Positions 16,270 to 26,608 of a stretch of 40,752 nucleotides of DNA are shown here, one piece after another (position 1 is the first letter of the stretch; each line of letters begins with the position of its first letter). Source of the DNA: Ileibacterium valens (GTDB taxonomy: Bacteria > Bacillota_I > Bacilli_A > Erysipelotrichales > Erysipelotrichaceae); contig NZ_MPJW01000115.1 in the NCBI RefSeq assembly GCF_001945525.1, positions 1 through 40,752 on the forward strand. The letters are read 5' to 3'. The notes beneath the pieces are model-generated. The model did no database searches. It had not been told where the DNA came from and saw only the letters and a program-made list of their open reading frames with translations. Position numbers and translations under genes: made by a program.

Positions 16270-17652
16270 TCATTTTGATCCATTTTCAGAGCGATTGGCA
16301 TCAAGACTTGATTCCATCACTTCAAGCAGATCAAAGAGAATCGTATTGAGAATCTCTCTTCCCTTTTCATTCAGACAAAGCCTCTCTTTTTTATCGATGA
16401 TTACAATCTCAAAGAAACTTCGATTTTCTTCATTCATTCTGAAGATCAGATCAGGCAGCAGACATCCAAATAAGGAAGAATAGTTCTGATTCCATTGTTG
16501 AATATCTACGCCAAACTGAGTTCTTAAGCCTAACATCAGATCAGTAAAGTAGAAATCCGATCCATCATATTCAATCTTTGGTCCTTCCTTCAGATAAGTA
16601 AAGAGCGAATTATCATGGTGGTAATATCCATTTGAATTTCTGCCGCAGGCTCCAAAACCAATTCCTGCATAGTTCTGAGCCATCCATACAGATAGATTAT
16701 GTCTTGAGTACTTCCTGTTTTTTACAAAGGAAGAAATCTCATAATGCTCATATCCTGCTTCTTTCAATGCAGCAATGATCCATTCAAATTCGTCCGCTTC
16801 CAAATCTGAATCAACAGGTTTTAAATTCTGCTTTCCAAACACAGAGTTTTCTTCAATCTGCAGTGAATAAATCGAAATATGTTCAATTCCCAGATCGATA
16901 AATGTTTTCACATCGTGCTTTACCGACTCAAAATCCTGCCCGGGTAAGGCGAAGATCAGATCACAGCTGATATTTTCAAATCCCGCTTTTCGAGCCTGTT
17001 CAATCACCTTTAAAGCCTGATCAGAGCTGTGCTTTCGATTGATTCTTTTGAGCACATCATCATCAAAGCTTTGAATCCCGATACTCAGACGATTGATCCC
17101 TGACTGCCTGTAAAAATTCAGATCTGCCTGATCGACCGTTTCCGGATTGACTTCGATGGTCCATTCGTAAGTTGCTGATCCTGATGGATTTTGCTTCTGT
17201 TCCTTATTTGAAGGTTCATTCCTGGCCTCATAGTCTTCCCGAAAAGAAAGAACCTTTAAAAATGGTTTAGAAAGTCTTCTTAACTGTTCCTGATTTAAAA
17301 CTGAAGGGGTTCCTCCTCCAAAGTAGAGCGTTTCGATTTTCCAGTCTGGGTTTTCTTCCAGCTTCTTTTCAATAAAATCATTGGCTTCTTTAACGATCTG
17401 ATCCAGCCAGGGATCAATCTGAGATAGATTCAGACTCTTTTCAAAAGCACAATAGTGACATAGATGAGCACAGAATGGGACATGAACATAAATATTTTCA
17501 TGAGCGATCGGAATGATCTTCAATTCGTCAGCGGCCGCATATCGAATAGAAGAGACTGAGTTTTCTGGCATACCTAAATCATCTGTAGAAAATCCTTCCT
17601 GATTCTGATTGATTTCAGAATCGAGGAAGGATTGAACATTCTTATTCATCAT
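16270..17652 (-). CDS. hemW: Radical SAM heme chaperone HemW
   Basis: The product has 460 residues. The radical SAM cluster motif CAHLCHYC (C61, C65, C68) is followed by FGGGTPS and a HemN-like C-terminal domain. The CxxxCxxC form without a further cysteine is typical of HemW, a heme carrier related to coproporphyrinogen dehydrogenase, rather than of true HemN. The N-terminus carries ~50 extra residues before YVHVPFC, longer than usual, so a later start (M28) is possible. The ATG overlaps the lepA stop by 11 bases, so the two genes are translationally linked, as is common in Firmicutes. Confidence 0.92.
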   Translation of the reverse strand: MMNKNVQSFLDSEINQNQEGFSTDDLGMPENSVSSIRYAAADELKIIPIAHENIYVHVPFCAHLCHYCAFEKSLNLSQIDPWLDQIVKEANDFIEKKLEENPDWKIETLYFGGGTPSVLNQEQLRRLSKPFLKVLSFREDYEARNEPSNKEQKQNPSGSATYEWTIEVNPETVDQADLNFYRQSGINRLSIGIQSFDDDVLKRINRKHSSDQALKVIEQARKAGFENISCDLIFALPGQDFESVKHDVKTFIDLGIEHISIYSLQIEENSVFGKQNLKPVDSDLEADEFEWIIAALKEAGYEHYEISSFVKNRKYSRHNLSVWMAQNYAGIGFGACGRNSNGYYHHDNSLFTYLKEGPKIEYDGSDFYFTDLMLGLRTQFGVDIQQWNQNYSSLFGCLLPDLIFRMNEENRSFFEIVIIDKKERLCLNEKGREILNTILFDLLEVMESSLDANRSENGSK

Positions 17653-19456
17653 CCATGGAAAGAACTGCCATAAAGGCTTCCTGAGGAATTTCGACAGAAC
17701 CGACCATCTTCATCCGCTTCTTTCCTTCTTTTTGCTTTTCGAGCAGTTTTTTCTTTCGGGAAATGTCTCCGCCATAACATTTGGCCAATACGTTTTTACG
17801 CAATGCTTTAATGTTGGTACGGGCAATGATCTTCGAGCCGATTGCAGCCTGAATTGGAATTTCAAATTGCTGCTTGGGGAGCAGTTCCTTAAGTTTAATC
17901 GTCATTGCATTGCCTCGGTTATAGGCAAAATCCTTATGAACGATAATGCTCAGCGCATCAACGAGCTGGCCATTAATTAGAATATCGAGCTTCTGCAGTG
18001 AGGATTGTCTGTAACCCGTGAAGCTGTAGTCAAAGGAAGCGTATCCTTTGGTCGATGATTTTAAACGATCGAAGAAATCAAAAATGATTTCTGATAATGG
18101 CATCTCATAGATGATTTCCATACGGGTTTCATCAAGAACCTGCATATCCCGATATTCACCGCGTTTTTTCTGACACAGATCCATAATGGCTCCGACGTAT
18201 TCCTTTGGAACCATGATTTCAGCCCGAACATAGGGCTCTTCGATATGATCAATCTGCGTAGTCGGTGGTAAAGCCGCCGGGTTATCCACTTCAACAACTT
18301 CGCCATCTGTTTTATAGACCTTGTAAATAACTGATGGTGAAGTTGCGATCAGATTTAAACCATATTCTCTTTCAAGCCGCTCTTCGACCACGTCCATATG
18401 AAGAAGGCCTAAAAATCCACATCGAAATCCAAAACCTAAAGCCTGCGAAGTCTCCGGTTCAAACTGCAAAGAGGCATCATTGAGCTGAAGCTTAATCAAT
18501 GCTTCCTTCAGATCATCGTATCTTGCATTATCGACCGGGTATAATCCGGCATAAACCATCGGCTGCATTTCCTTATATCCATGCAGAGGTTTATCGGCTG
18601 GCTCATCGGCCAGAGTGATCGTATCCCCGACACGGACATCATGAATGTCCTTGATCGCAGCGGCAATCCAGCCGACATCTCCCGTTTCGAGCTTGTCCTT
18701 GTTCATTGATTTTGGAGTTCGAACTCCAGTTTCAATGACTTCGTATTCTGCACCGGTAGCCATGAAGCGAATTTTATCCTTTGGCCGAATGGTTCCATTT
18801 TTAATCGAGATAAATGCGATGACTCCCTTATAAGGATCATAAAGAGAGTCAAATACCAGCGCCTGAAGCGGAGCCTTCGGATCGCCTTTTGGAGCGGGAA
18901 GCTTCTCTACAATCGCTTCAAGGACTTGGTCGACATTCAATCCGGATTTGGCCGAAATCTCAACAGCTTCTGAACAATCAAGACCAATCAGGTTTTCAAT
19001 TTCTTCTTTGACCACTTCAGGCTGAGCACTTGGCAGATCCACCTTATTAATCACAGGCAAAATTTCAAGATCATTATCCAGAGCCAGATAGACATTGGCC
19101 AACGTCTGTGCCTGAACCCCCTGAGCAGCATCTACCACCAGGATTGCCCCTTCACAGGCGGCTAAGGAACGGGAGACTTCATAGGTAAAATCGACATGGC
19201 CCGGCGTGTCGATCAGATGAAACAGATATTCTTCCCCGTTTTTTGCCTTGTAGGCTAACTCAACGGCATTGAGTTTAATGGTAATTCCGCGCTCTCTTTC
19301 AAGGTCCATGGAATCCAGGATCTGATCCTTCATTTCCCGTTTTTCAACGGAATCGGTCAGTTCAAGAATACGGTCGGCTAAAGTCGACTTTCCATGATCA
19401 ATATGAGCGATAATCGAAAAATTTCTCTTATGCGACTGATCCATATCTATAGTCAT
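17642..19456 (-). CDS. lepA: Elongation factor 4 (LepA), ribosome-associated GTPase
   Basis: The product has 604 residues, the normal LepA size. The G1 motif AHIDHGKST lies at about 17-25. Switch text [16 protein letters not shown] and NKVDLP follow, and the C-terminus carries the LepA-specific domain ([11 protein letters not shown] region, ending [18 protein letters not shown]). LepA binds ribosomes and affects translocation and initiation under stress. The start at 19456 has a weak GAAAGTGAG site; M5 is an alternative. It is followed by hemW in an overlapping arrangement. Confidence 0.97.
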   Translation of the reverse strand: MTIDMDQSHKRNFSIIAHIDHGKSTLADRILELTDSVEKREMKDQILDSMDLERERGITIKLNAVELAYKAKNGEEYLFHLIDTPGHVDFTYEVSRSLAACEGAILVVDAAQGVQAQTLANVYLALDNDLEILPVINKVDLPSAQPEVVKEEIENLIGLDCSEAVEISAKSGLNVDQVLEAIVEKLPAPKGDPKAPLQALVFDSLYDPYKGVIAFISIKNGTIRPKDKIRFMATGAEYEVIETGVRTPKSMNKDKLETGDVGWIAAAIKDIHDVRVGDTITLADEPADKPLHGYKEMQPMVYAGLYPVDNARYDDLKEALIKLQLNDASLQFEPETSQALGFGFRCGFLGLLHMDVVEERLEREYGLNLIATSPSVIYKVYKTDGEVVEVDNPAALPPTTQIDHIEEPYVRAEIMVPKEYVGAIMDLCQKKRGEYRDMQVLDETRMEIIYEMPLSEIIFDFFDRLKSSTKGYASFDYSFTGYRQSSLQKLDILINGQLVDALSIIVHKDFAYNRGNAMTIKLKELLPKQQFEIPIQAAIGSKIIARTNIKALRKNVLAKCYGGDISRKKKLLEKQKEGKKRMKMVGSVEIPQEAFMAVLSMDDE

Positions 19457-19496
19457 TGACTCACTTTCTTTTTGATTTGAATTCTTATTTATATTT

Positions 19497-19545
19497 GATA
19501 CCTATTTCAGGATTTCAGGCCTGAATCGCCTGAATTTCAGGTATC
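19497..19545. repeat. Long stem-loop between fmt and lepA
   Basis: GATACCT (19497-19503) pairs with AGGTATC (19539-19545), and TTCAGG pairs with CCTGAA inside it. The apical part holds the palindrome TTCAGGCCTGAA (19514-19525). There is no T-run, so it is not a standard terminator. In RNA it would sit about 40 bases before the lepA start. Confidence 0.5.
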
Positions 19546-19586
19546 CGTATATTTCTTAAAATCTGTAATATCTCACAAATTGCAGA

Positions 19587-20525
19587 CTAAATCCTGCAGC
19601 CATCCAGGGCTCTTCCAGCTCCGTTGACAAAAGAGACGATATCCATAATCGGTTTTCCTTCAAGCTGAACCCGCTTTAAATCCAGCTTTCCATCTTTTAA
19701 GGTGATCACCATTTTCTTTTTGCCTTCCTTAAGTATTTTCATCGGTTCCAATGATTCTCCATCTTTATAAGGAATATAACGGCATTCGATGATTTTCAGC
19801 TTCTTGCCATTGGCAATCAGCCAGGCACCTGGAGCAGCGGATAAAGCCCGGATCTGATTGTAAATTTCATGGTCCGATTGTCCAAAGTCGATTCTTTCTT
19901 CCTGAGAATCGATTTTGGGGGCATAGGTCCATACCGAATCATCCTGAGGAATAAATTCGGCTTTTCCCTGAAGAAGGGTTTCGAGATTTTTGACGATCAG
20001 CTCTCCAGCGGCTTTTCCCATGCGCCCAAACAGTTCATCACAGGTTTCATCCGGCCCGATTTCAAGCCTTGCGATATCCATTACTCCACCGGTATCCATA
20101 CCCTTTTCCATTTTCATTAAAGCCATTCCTGTCGTTGTTTTTCCATCCATTATGGCTCTTTGAATCGGTGCGCATCCTCTGTATTCAGGAAGTAAGGATC
20201 CATGTAAATTGACTGCCCCATTGATTGTACTGTTTAAATTCTCTTCGCTGAGAATTTGACCAAATGCGCAGGTTACAATCAGATTGGCTTTTTCATTAAG
20301 GAGGACTTCATTTTCCTTTTTAATCGAAACAGGCTGAAAGACTGGGATATCGTGTTTTAAAGCCAGCTTTTTTACCTCTGAAAATTCAAGCTTCTGTTTG
20401 CGTCCAACTTTTCGATCCGGCTGAGTGACAACCAGTGAAACATTGGCTTTGGCATCAAGCAAAGCCTGCAAAACATCCGCTGCAATAGCCGGAGTTCCCA
20501 TAAATATGATTTTGTCATTTTCCAT
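19587..20525 (-). CDS. fmt: Methionyl-tRNA formyltransferase
   Basis: The product has 312 residues. It formylates initiator Met-tRNA using 10-formyl-tetrahydrofolate. The catalytic segment is clear: N106 and H108 in VNLHGSLLPEYRG, and D144 in EKGMDTGG. A C-terminal OB-like domain follows. A GGAGG site precedes the ATG. fmt is upstream of lepA on the same strand, with 130 bases between them. Confidence 0.97.
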   Translation of the reverse strand: MENDKIIFMGTPAIAADVLQALLDAKANVSLVVTQPDRKVGRKQKLEFSEVKKLALKHDIPVFQPVSIKKENEVLLNEKANLIVTCAFGQILSEENLNSTINGAVNLHGSLLPEYRGCAPIQRAIMDGKTTTGMALMKMEKGMDTGGVMDIARLEIGPDETCDELFGRMGKAAGELIVKNLETLLQGKAEFIPQDDSVWTYAPKIDSQEERIDFGQSDHEIYNQIRALSAAPGAWLIANGKKLKIIECRYIPYKDGESLEPMKILKEGKKKMVITLKDGKLDLKRVQLEGKPIMDIVSFVNGAGRALDGCRI

Positions 20526-20550
20526 AACTCTGCCTCCTTACAGATTGATT

Positions 20551-20556
20551 ATTATA
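20551..20556 (-). promoter_or_regulatory. Candidate fmt -10 box
   Basis: A TATAAT hexamer on the minus strand lies about 26 bases before the fmt ATG. The -35 region is poor (no good TTGACA at 16-18 bases). Confidence 0.4.
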
Positions 20557-20853
20557 CCGTACGATCGCTTCAATTTCGCTTATGCTCAAAAGCTTCGATC
20601 GAATTCTTATAAAAAAAGCGATTTTAGATCGGCTGATTTTTCAAATTCTTCATATTGACAACCGGTTGCTCGATTATTATTACTTCATAACCATTTTCTC
20701 AATACCATTTTCTTTTCAATTGCCGATCTCATGATTTTCCTGTTTTTTGTGACTGGTATTCATTCAAATTCTGCTGACTGATGTGAAGATTCAACCTGAA
20801 ATTTTTTTAACCTGGCTGTGAGCTTATCTTTTTAAGGAAAAATTGACCTTTCG

Positions 20854-20859
20854 TATAAT
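20854..20859 (+). promoter_or_regulatory. Candidate -10 box for the TPM/PspA operon
   Basis: A TATAAT hexamer lies 32 bases before the ATG at 20891. The -35 position reads TTTAAG, and a TTGACC lies too close (5 bases), so promoter strength or sigma type is unclear. The rest of the 365-base divergent region holds nothing else recognisable. Confidence 0.4.
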
Positions 20860-20890
20860 ATAGCCATCTTAAAGAAAGGACTAGAAAAAT

Positions 20891-22033
20891 ATGCCACGCC
20901 CTGGTCAGGGGACCGGCGGTTCGTCAAGAGCCTCTTCCGGTCATTCCCCTAGCGCCCGCCAAAGCAGCGGGCACCGCATCTCGACTTCTTCGGCAAATCG
21001 AAGACCGCAAAGTGGGATGCAGGGCCGATCTGCTGGAAACTTCAGCAGTTCTTCCCGAAACTTCAGACCATCATCTCCGGGCTTTGGTAATCGTTCTCCA
21101 CTTGGAGGATTTGGTGGATATCGCTCTACGCCTCGCCGGCCAATTTTTATTCCCGGCGTCCCATTATTTGGCTCAAGAAACAGACGATATACCAATCAAC
21201 CCCCAATGCAGGATGATTATTACGATTATGGAAGGCCCAGACGAAGCTCTGGAATGTCCATTGCGGTGACTTTAGTCATTGTCGTGATCCTGATGCTCGT
21301 ATTCTTCAGTATGTTTGGATGCTCTTCATCAGGAAATACCTATGATGATTCAAAGGTGACCGAGTCGGCTTACAACCGGCAAAAGCTCGAAACCAGCATT
21401 CCATATAACGAAGACTGCATCGTTGATGAACTTGGATGGTTTGAAAATATCCCCCAAACCGAACAGAGATTAAAATATTTCTATGACAAGACCGGCGTTC
21501 AGCCCATGATCGTGATCAAGGAATACGATCCATCATTGAAAACCGATCAGCAGAAGTCCGACTATGCCAAAACCTACTATGACACCTATATTCCAGAGGA
21601 GAATGTTTTCCTCTATATGTATTTTGGTGAACCGGGCGATCAGGATGTCGGATACATGGAAGCAGTCAACGGCAAAGAGATTTCAGCAGTTATGGATCAG
21701 AATGCTGTGAATATCTTCTGGAACTATCTCGATCAGGCCTGGACCTCAGACATGAATTCGGATGATCTGTTTGTTTCAGTTTTTGATAAGACCGCTGATC
21801 GAATCATGACCAAGACCGCAACAAAAAACGATGTTCTGATCAAAGGTCTTGGCGTTGCGGCCATCATCCTTGTCATCGGTGGAATTGCGGCTATTTTGAT
21901 CATTCGCAGAAAACATGAACGTGAACGCGCCGAAGAAACACAAAGAATTTTAAGTACTCCTCTTGATTCTCAGTTCAACTCTGATCAAGAGAGCAATGAA
22001 GATGATTTACTAAAACGATATGGAGGACATTAA
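20891..22033 (+). CDS. Two-pass membrane protein with TPM-like extracytoplasmic domain
   Basis: The product has 380 residues. Residues 1-118 are a disordered tail rich in S, G, R and P. The first membrane segment is at about 121-142 (SIAVTLVIVVILMLVFF), followed by an extracytoplasmic domain of ~170 residues, a second membrane segment at about 319-338, and an acidic cytoplasmic tail. The central domain (MIVIKEYDPS, then YIPEENVFLYMYF) resembles the TPM domain (YgcG/Psb32 family); this is recognition by pattern, not by search. It is followed 2 bases later by a pspA-like gene whose ribosome site lies inside its end, so the two are co-translated. I infer a membrane partner for the PspA-like protein. 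Confidence 0.75.
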   Translation: MPRPGQGTGGSSRASSGHSPSARQSSGHRISTSSANRRPQSGMQGRSAGNFSSSSRNFRPSSPGFGNRSPLGGFGGYRSTPRRPIFIPGVPLFGSRNRRYTNQPPMQDDYYDYGRPRRSSGMSIAVTLVIVVILMLVFFSMFGCSSSGNTYDDSKVTESAYNRQKLETSIPYNEDCIVDELGWFENIPQTEQRLKYFYDKTGVQPMIVIKEYDPSLKTDQQKSDYAKTYYDTYIPEENVFLYMYFGEPGDQDVGYMEAVNGKEISAVMDQNAVNIFWNYLDQAWTSDMNSDDLFVSVFDKTADRIMTKTATKNDVLIKGLGVAAIILVIGGIAAILIIRRKHERERAEETQRILSTPLDSQFNSDQESNEDDLLKRYGGH

Positions 22034-22035
22034 GG

Positions 22036-22710
22036 ATGGGTATCCTGAACCGATTTACAGAAATTATGAAAAGCAACATAAACGCGTTGCTTGATCGTGC
22101 CGAAGATCCAGAAAAAATGGCCGATCAGATGCTCAGAAACACCCGTGAGCAGTTTGCAGAAGTAAAGGCGCAGACCGCTTCTGTCATGGCTGATGCCGCC
22201 AAAGCCAATCGTGAATATTCCGATTGCGCAGCCGAAATTAACCGTTATCAGAAAGCCGCAGAGAATGCTCTTGTCAGCGGCAATGAAGGCGATGCTAAAA
22301 AACTGATTGCCAGCAAACAGAAACTCGAAGAAAAACTTTCCGCATTAAAGCAGGCTTCTGATTTTGCGCAGGAAAATGCCGATAAAATGCGTGCGATGTA
22401 TGACAAGCTCGCTTCGGATATTGAAACGCTTGAAGCCCGCAAGGACGCCATTAAAGCCAAAGCGGCAGCCGCTAAAGCTCAGCAGTCCATCAATCGGATG
22501 GTCAGCTCCCTTCCAGATTCCAATGCTTCCTTAGAAGCCTTTGACCGTATGGAAGCCAAAGCCGAAAAAGCTCTGGACGCTGCCCGAGCCGAAGCCGAAC
22601 TGAATAATTCTTCAACTTCTTCTTCCCTTGCAGATAAATATTCAGATAACGGCGGTGATGTTTCTGTTGATAATGAACTCGCCGAAATGAAACGAAAACT
22701 CGGTCTTTAG
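22036..22710 (+). CDS. PspA/IM30-family membrane-remodelling protein
   Basis: The product has 224 residues, almost entirely helical coiled coil. It starts MGILNRFTEIMKSNINALLD, the typical amphipathic PspA/Vipp1 helix 0, followed by DPEKMADQMLRN. Alanine-rich helices form the long hairpin, and the C-terminus holds a short acidic linker and a final helix (ELAEMKRKLGL). Family members form ESCRT-III-like rods on the inner membrane face and protect or repair membranes under stress. It overlaps functionally with the TPM-like gene just upstream. No pspF-type regulator is visible, so regulation probably acts through the shared promoter. Confidence 0.9.
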   Translation: MGILNRFTEIMKSNINALLDRAEDPEKMADQMLRNTREQFAEVKAQTASVMADAAKANREYSDCAAEINRYQKAAENALVSGNEGDAKKLIASKQKLEEKLSALKQASDFAQENADKMRAMYDKLASDIETLEARKDAIKAKAAAAKAQQSINRMVSSLPDSNASLEAFDRMEAKAEKALDAARAEAELNNSSTSSSLADKYSDNGGDVSVDNELAEMKRKLGL

Positions 22711-22790
22711 AAAATATTGTTTTCAGAAGGCCTACTGTCTATTCACCTGACAGAATGCTTAACAATGAATTTTAGATCAAAAATAACGAA

Positions 22791-22824
22791 AGGCTAAAAC
22801 CAATTTCTGGTTTTGGCTTTTTTT
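22791..22824 (+). terminator. Terminator after the PspA gene
   Basis: GCTAAAACCA / TGGTTTTGGC (one T-G pair) with a 5-base loop is followed by a TTTTTTT tract on the plus strand. Confidence 0.85.
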
Positions 22825-22972
22825 ATACACAAAACCGCGATTTACCACTCGGTATTGATTTTTTCTTCATAAACTTTTTCCACAATAACCGCGGTCAAAT
22901 CAGAATGGATTTTCGATCATCAGAGAATACAATTTTTTCTGAAAATTCAGGAAAGAAAGTGAGAAACAAACG

Positions 22973-24439
22973 ATGAAACAGACATTCATGCAATTTTTCG
23001 AATGGTATCTTCCAAGTGACCATTCTCTATGGAAAAAAGTTTCAGATGAAGCTGAAAAATTGGCACTCAATGGTTTTACTTCTCTGTGGCTGCCGCCTGC
23101 CTATAAAGGTCAGGCTGGAAAAGAAGACGTCGGCTATGGCGTATACGATATGTATGATTTGGGCGAATTCCTTTCAAAAGGAAGTGTCGAAACCAAATAT
23201 GGAACCATCGATGAATACAGACAGTGTGTAAAGGATCTTCAAAGTCAGAAAATTGGAGTTCTTGGTGACATCGTCTTCAATCACCGCATGGGAGCCGATG
23301 AAGCCGAAAATATAAAAGCCACAAACGTCAATCCGTCAAATCGTCTGGAAAATACTGGAGAGCTCTATGATGTTAAAGTCTGGACGAAATATACTTTTCC
23401 AGAACGTCATCAGAAATATTCCGATTTTGTCTGGACCTGGCATCATTTTACCGGGACAGATTATAACGAAAACAACCAGCAGAACGATCTGATGATCTTT
23501 GAAGGTAAAGAATGGTCTGAGCACGTCAGCAAGGAACAGGGCAACTTTGACTTCATCATGGGGGATGATGTCGATTTTTCAATCCCAGAAGTCGTCGATG
23601 AACTGTACCGCTGGGGGATCTGGTATACAGAAATCAGCGGAGTGAATGGTTTTCGTTTAGACGCGATCAAAAGCATTGATGCCAGATTCTTTACTGGCTG
23701 GTTAAAAAAGATGGCTGAATATGGAAATCATCCTGATTTTGCGGTTGGCGAGTACTGGACTTCAGATACTCAGGAACTGATTCAATATTTGCGTGATTCA
23801 GGTCATTGTATGAAACTTTTCGATGTACCTCTTCATTATAGGCTTTGCAAGATCTCTGAAGATCCTCGAAACGCTGATATCCGTAATGTCTTTGAAGGAA
23901 CATTAAGTGACATTGAACCAGAATTTTCAGCGCCGTTTTCTGATAACCATGATACTCAGCCCTCACAGGCTCTCGAATCCTGGGTGCAGGAATGGTTTAA
24001 ACCGCTCTCGTATGCGCTTCTTCTTTTGCGGGATTGCCATTACCCATTTGTTTTTTATGGAGATTATTACGGAATTGAACGAGATCAGATTGCACCGGTT
24101 CCATTACTCAAAGAGATGGTATGGATTCGGAAAAACGTGCTTGGAGATGGAATCGTCGACTTTAATGATGATGATCCAAAAAAAGCCTGCTGGCTGGTTT
24201 GTTCAGATAACCCCGTGATCGTCATCATGTCAATTGACGATGAATGGAAACAAAGTGAAGTCTGTGATTTATCCCTTGCAAATCGGACCTTTGTCGATCT
24301 GAATACTCCAGATCATACCGTGATAGCCGATGAAACTGGAAAAGCTCAATTCAACTGCCTTTCTAAAAGCTGCACAGTCTACATTACTCAGGAAGACTAT
24401 CAGACTTTACAAAACGAAATGTCAAGACTTAATGGTTAA
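22973..24439 (+). CDS. Cytoplasmic alpha-amylase (GH13)
   Basis: The product has 488 residues with no signal peptide, so it is intracellular, like E. coli AmyA and related GH13_5 enzymes. It hydrolyses alpha-1,4-glucans, probably maltodextrins or glycogen. GH13 signatures are complete: DIVFNHR (99-105), nucleophile D230 in GFRLDAIKSI, acid/base E260 in FAVGEYW, and D327 in FSDNHDT. A C-terminal beta domain follows. A weak ribosome site (AAGAAAGTGAG) precedes the ATG. It stands alone with a terminator on each side. An ACCGCGGT palindrome near 22892 could be an operator, but no known carbon-catabolite site was recognised. Confidence 0.93.
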   Translation: MKQTFMQFFEWYLPSDHSLWKKVSDEAEKLALNGFTSLWLPPAYKGQAGKEDVGYGVYDMYDLGEFLSKGSVETKYGTIDEYRQCVKDLQSQKIGVLGDIVFNHRMGADEAENIKATNVNPSNRLENTGELYDVKVWTKYTFPERHQKYSDFVWTWHHFTGTDYNENNQQNDLMIFEGKEWSEHVSKEQGNFDFIMGDDVDFSIPEVVDELYRWGIWYTEISGVNGFRLDAIKSIDARFFTGWLKKMAEYGNHPDFAVGEYWTSDTQELIQYLRDSGHCMKLFDVPLHYRLCKISEDPRNADIRNVFEGTLSDIEPEFSAPFSDNHDTQPSQALESWVQEWFKPLSYALLLLRDCHYPFVFYGDYYGIERDQIAPVPLLKEMVWIRKNVLGDGIVDFNDDDPKKACWLVCSDNPVIVIMSIDDEWKQSEVCDLSLANRTFVDLNTPDHTVIADETGKAQFNCLSKSCTVYITQEDYQTLQNEMSRLNG

Positions 24440-24469
24440 TCGAAGCTGGATCTGAGCTTTCAAACCATA

Positions 24470-24525
24470 CACAATCTAATATACAATTCAACATGGAATT
24501 CAATACGCAATTCAATACGCAATTT
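24470..24525. repeat. Short AT-rich tandem repeats after the amylase gene
   Basis: AATTCAATACGC occurs twice in tandem (24497-24508 and 24509-24520), with related partial copies before and after it. Confidence 0.6.
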
Positions 24526-24535
24526 TTGACACGAT

Positions 24536-24572
24536 GCAGGACTTATCGGTGCATAAGTTTCTGCGTTTTTTT
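24536..24572 (+). terminator. Terminator after the amylase gene
   Basis: GCAG-ACTTAT pairs with ATAAGT-CTGC (one-base and two-base bulges) and is followed by TTTTTTT on the plus strand. Confidence 0.8.
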
Positions 24573-25470
24573 ATTCAGTGAATGTTTCTGAAGCAATCAG
24601 GATTTGTAAATGCTCCAATCAGAACAGAAACATTTTAAATGAGAAAACCATGATTGATTACTACTCATGGTATTTTTAACATGATTTAACCTGTTCCATA
24701 GCATTTATGTTTATCGATAAAAAAATCATTCTATTTGCCGATGTCTAACGGATGATTGCTTATTTTAAAGCCAACATAACCAGAGTAAAATTTATTTGTT
24801 TTTTCAGGTGCTTCTCATTGGAATGAACGCGGTAAACGTTGTATTTTATCCGTGGTAAACATGTTCACCCATTATTAAAAAAAGAGATAGAAAAAAGTTT
24901 TTGATTGATTTTCGATCCGGATCAGCGACATGAATCACCCATTTTATCCGATGATTATCATCGATTGATTTACATTAGTTCCGAAGCAGTAAAATCTGTT
25001 CTGTCAAAAAAAGCAGGTTAAAATGCGTTTTAAGTATATTTTCTTACCGGAATACTGCTTGTCTGATCAAAATTTTGAGACCTTCCTATGATGGATTTTC
25101 TTGAATCGATCTTTCTGAAAGGTCTACCAGAACAACTTCACCAGACAAGATTCAGGCAAGCCCAACTGCTTCTAAACGAAGCTTTAAAGCAGAACAGATA
25201 TGTAGAACGAAACTGGCTGAAGCTTCAAAATCAGCCAGTAAAAAGTATGAACAGTTATGACAGATTGATTTGAAACAGACTCTTCGGAGAATTACGACTG
25301 ACCAGACAGCACCGCAGACTCTCTGCTACAGTCCTAGGTACTTTGTGCTGAGTAGATACAACAACGATTTCTGAGTGAATCATTTTAAACATTCAATCAG
25401 GATTCAAACGTCCTGAGCCGATGAATAGTAGGCTTTCAGGACTCTCTCAAATAAAGAGAAGGTAAAAACG
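24573..25470. other. Gene-poor region, probably decayed sequence
   Basis: There is no convincing gene. A 61-codon plus-strand ORF (25088-25273) contains RFRQAQLLLNEALKQNRYVE and is preceded in related frames by ISSEAVKSVLSKKAG, but stops and frame changes interrupt it. This could be a remnant of a gene. No ribosome site or family match was seen. Confidence 0.45.
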
Positions 25471-25578
25471 ATGAACACAGATACCCAGTCCATTTGAGGA
25501 CAACAAATTTTAACTGCCCTGATCACAATTTTTGAAAAACACAACAACCAGGCAACTCTTGAACAGATTTATGAAGAA

Positions 25579-26376
25579 GTGCCTGAATTTATGATGGAAG
25601 AAGTTGAGCAAAGCGATATCATTCAGGTTCTTCGCTCCTATACATCCAATACAATTGCCTGCGAGCCTGAACCAGGAAAGATCGCCTGCATTTTCGTTGA
25701 TTTAGGTGATGGAAATTATGAACTGATCGCTGATGATGAGTCCCTTCGTGCCTATAAAGGCCAAAAAGGAAGCTATGTAGACCCTGCTTTAGTCAGCGCT
25801 AATGGTTTGGCAGAAATCAGTGCTGAAAGCGATCCATACATTGCTGATGCAGTCATTGATTCAGACAATGCAGCCAAAGAAAATAAAAAAGCAGCCCGCG
25901 CTGCAGCAAGAGCTGATATGATTCTTGATTCCGATCGTGCAGACTGCAGCCAGGAAAAACCGGACAATACCAGCTGGACTTATCCGGAAGGAACCGATTA
26001 CGTCAAGCCAAATCCAGAAAACAAGCTCTCGGATGAAACTTATGTGATCGAAAATCCGGATCGTGACCAGGTGACTGTTGAAGATTCTGACTCTTCCATG
26101 TTTCAGAATGCAGCCGATCCAAAAACTGGGATGAATCAGGATATTCCTAGAGAACCCAATGAAAGAATTCGCTCGGATGTTCAGGAACTCATTGAACACA
26201 ATGAAGAAGTCATTCGCGATAAGAAAGCCCGCATCGAAGAACACGAAGAGCAGATCCAACGAGATTCCATGGATTTCATGAAAACCATTCATCAAATGGA
26301 AATTGATCATGATGAACGGGTCATCGATGGAAAGCAAAAAGAAAACGATGAACTGAAACTGAGCCAGGATCGTTAG
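25579..26376 (+). CDS. Acidic coiled-coil protein, unknown; probably 5'-interrupted
   Basis: The ORF has 265 residues from ATG 25579. The first ~70 residues, read together with upstream in-frame codons (ILTALITIFEKHNNQATLEQ and IYEEVPEF), look like a winged-helix module. The middle is low-complexity and acidic. The last ~70 residues are a charged coiled coil (ELIEHNEEVIRDKKARIEEH). A better start is ATG 25471, with an AGAAGG site, but codon 9 of that frame is UGA (25495-25497). I infer a nonsense mutation, or reinitiation at 25579. No function is recognised. The flanking DNA is non-coding, so the gene may be decaying. Confidence 0.55.
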   Translation: MPEFMMEEVEQSDIIQVLRSYTSNTIACEPEPGKIACIFVDLGDGNYELIADDESLRAYKGQKGSYVDPALVSANGLAEISAESDPYIADAVIDSDNAAKENKKAARAAARADMILDSDRADCSQEKPDNTSWTYPEGTDYVKPNPENKLSDETYVIENPDRDQVTVEDSDSSMFQNAADPKTGMNQDIPREPNERIRSDVQELIEHNEEVIRDKKARIEEHEEQIQRDSMDFMKTIHQMEIDHDERVIDGKQKENDELKLSQDR

Positions 26377-26608
26377 CTAGCTCTTCTTTCAATGAAGCTT
26401 TCTGATTTAACTGGACAATTTTTTATAAAGAGAATCCATTTGAATCCGGAAATCAGCTGCTGGACTTTATTGAGTGATTCACAAAGAGCCGATTAAATAT
26501 CCTCATCATGGATCACAATTATATGAGTAACCTTTAATGACACAAGCTAATTTGAATGCTGCATTCGATCGTTTTGAAAGTACCATTTAAACATCACAAA
26601 TGGCAGCT

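Noticed and set aside
25495-25497. UGA as selenocysteine or tryptophan
   Set aside because: No selenocysteine insertion hairpin was recognised. Other genes in the window use TGG for tryptophan and TGA as a normal stop, so recoding is unlikely.
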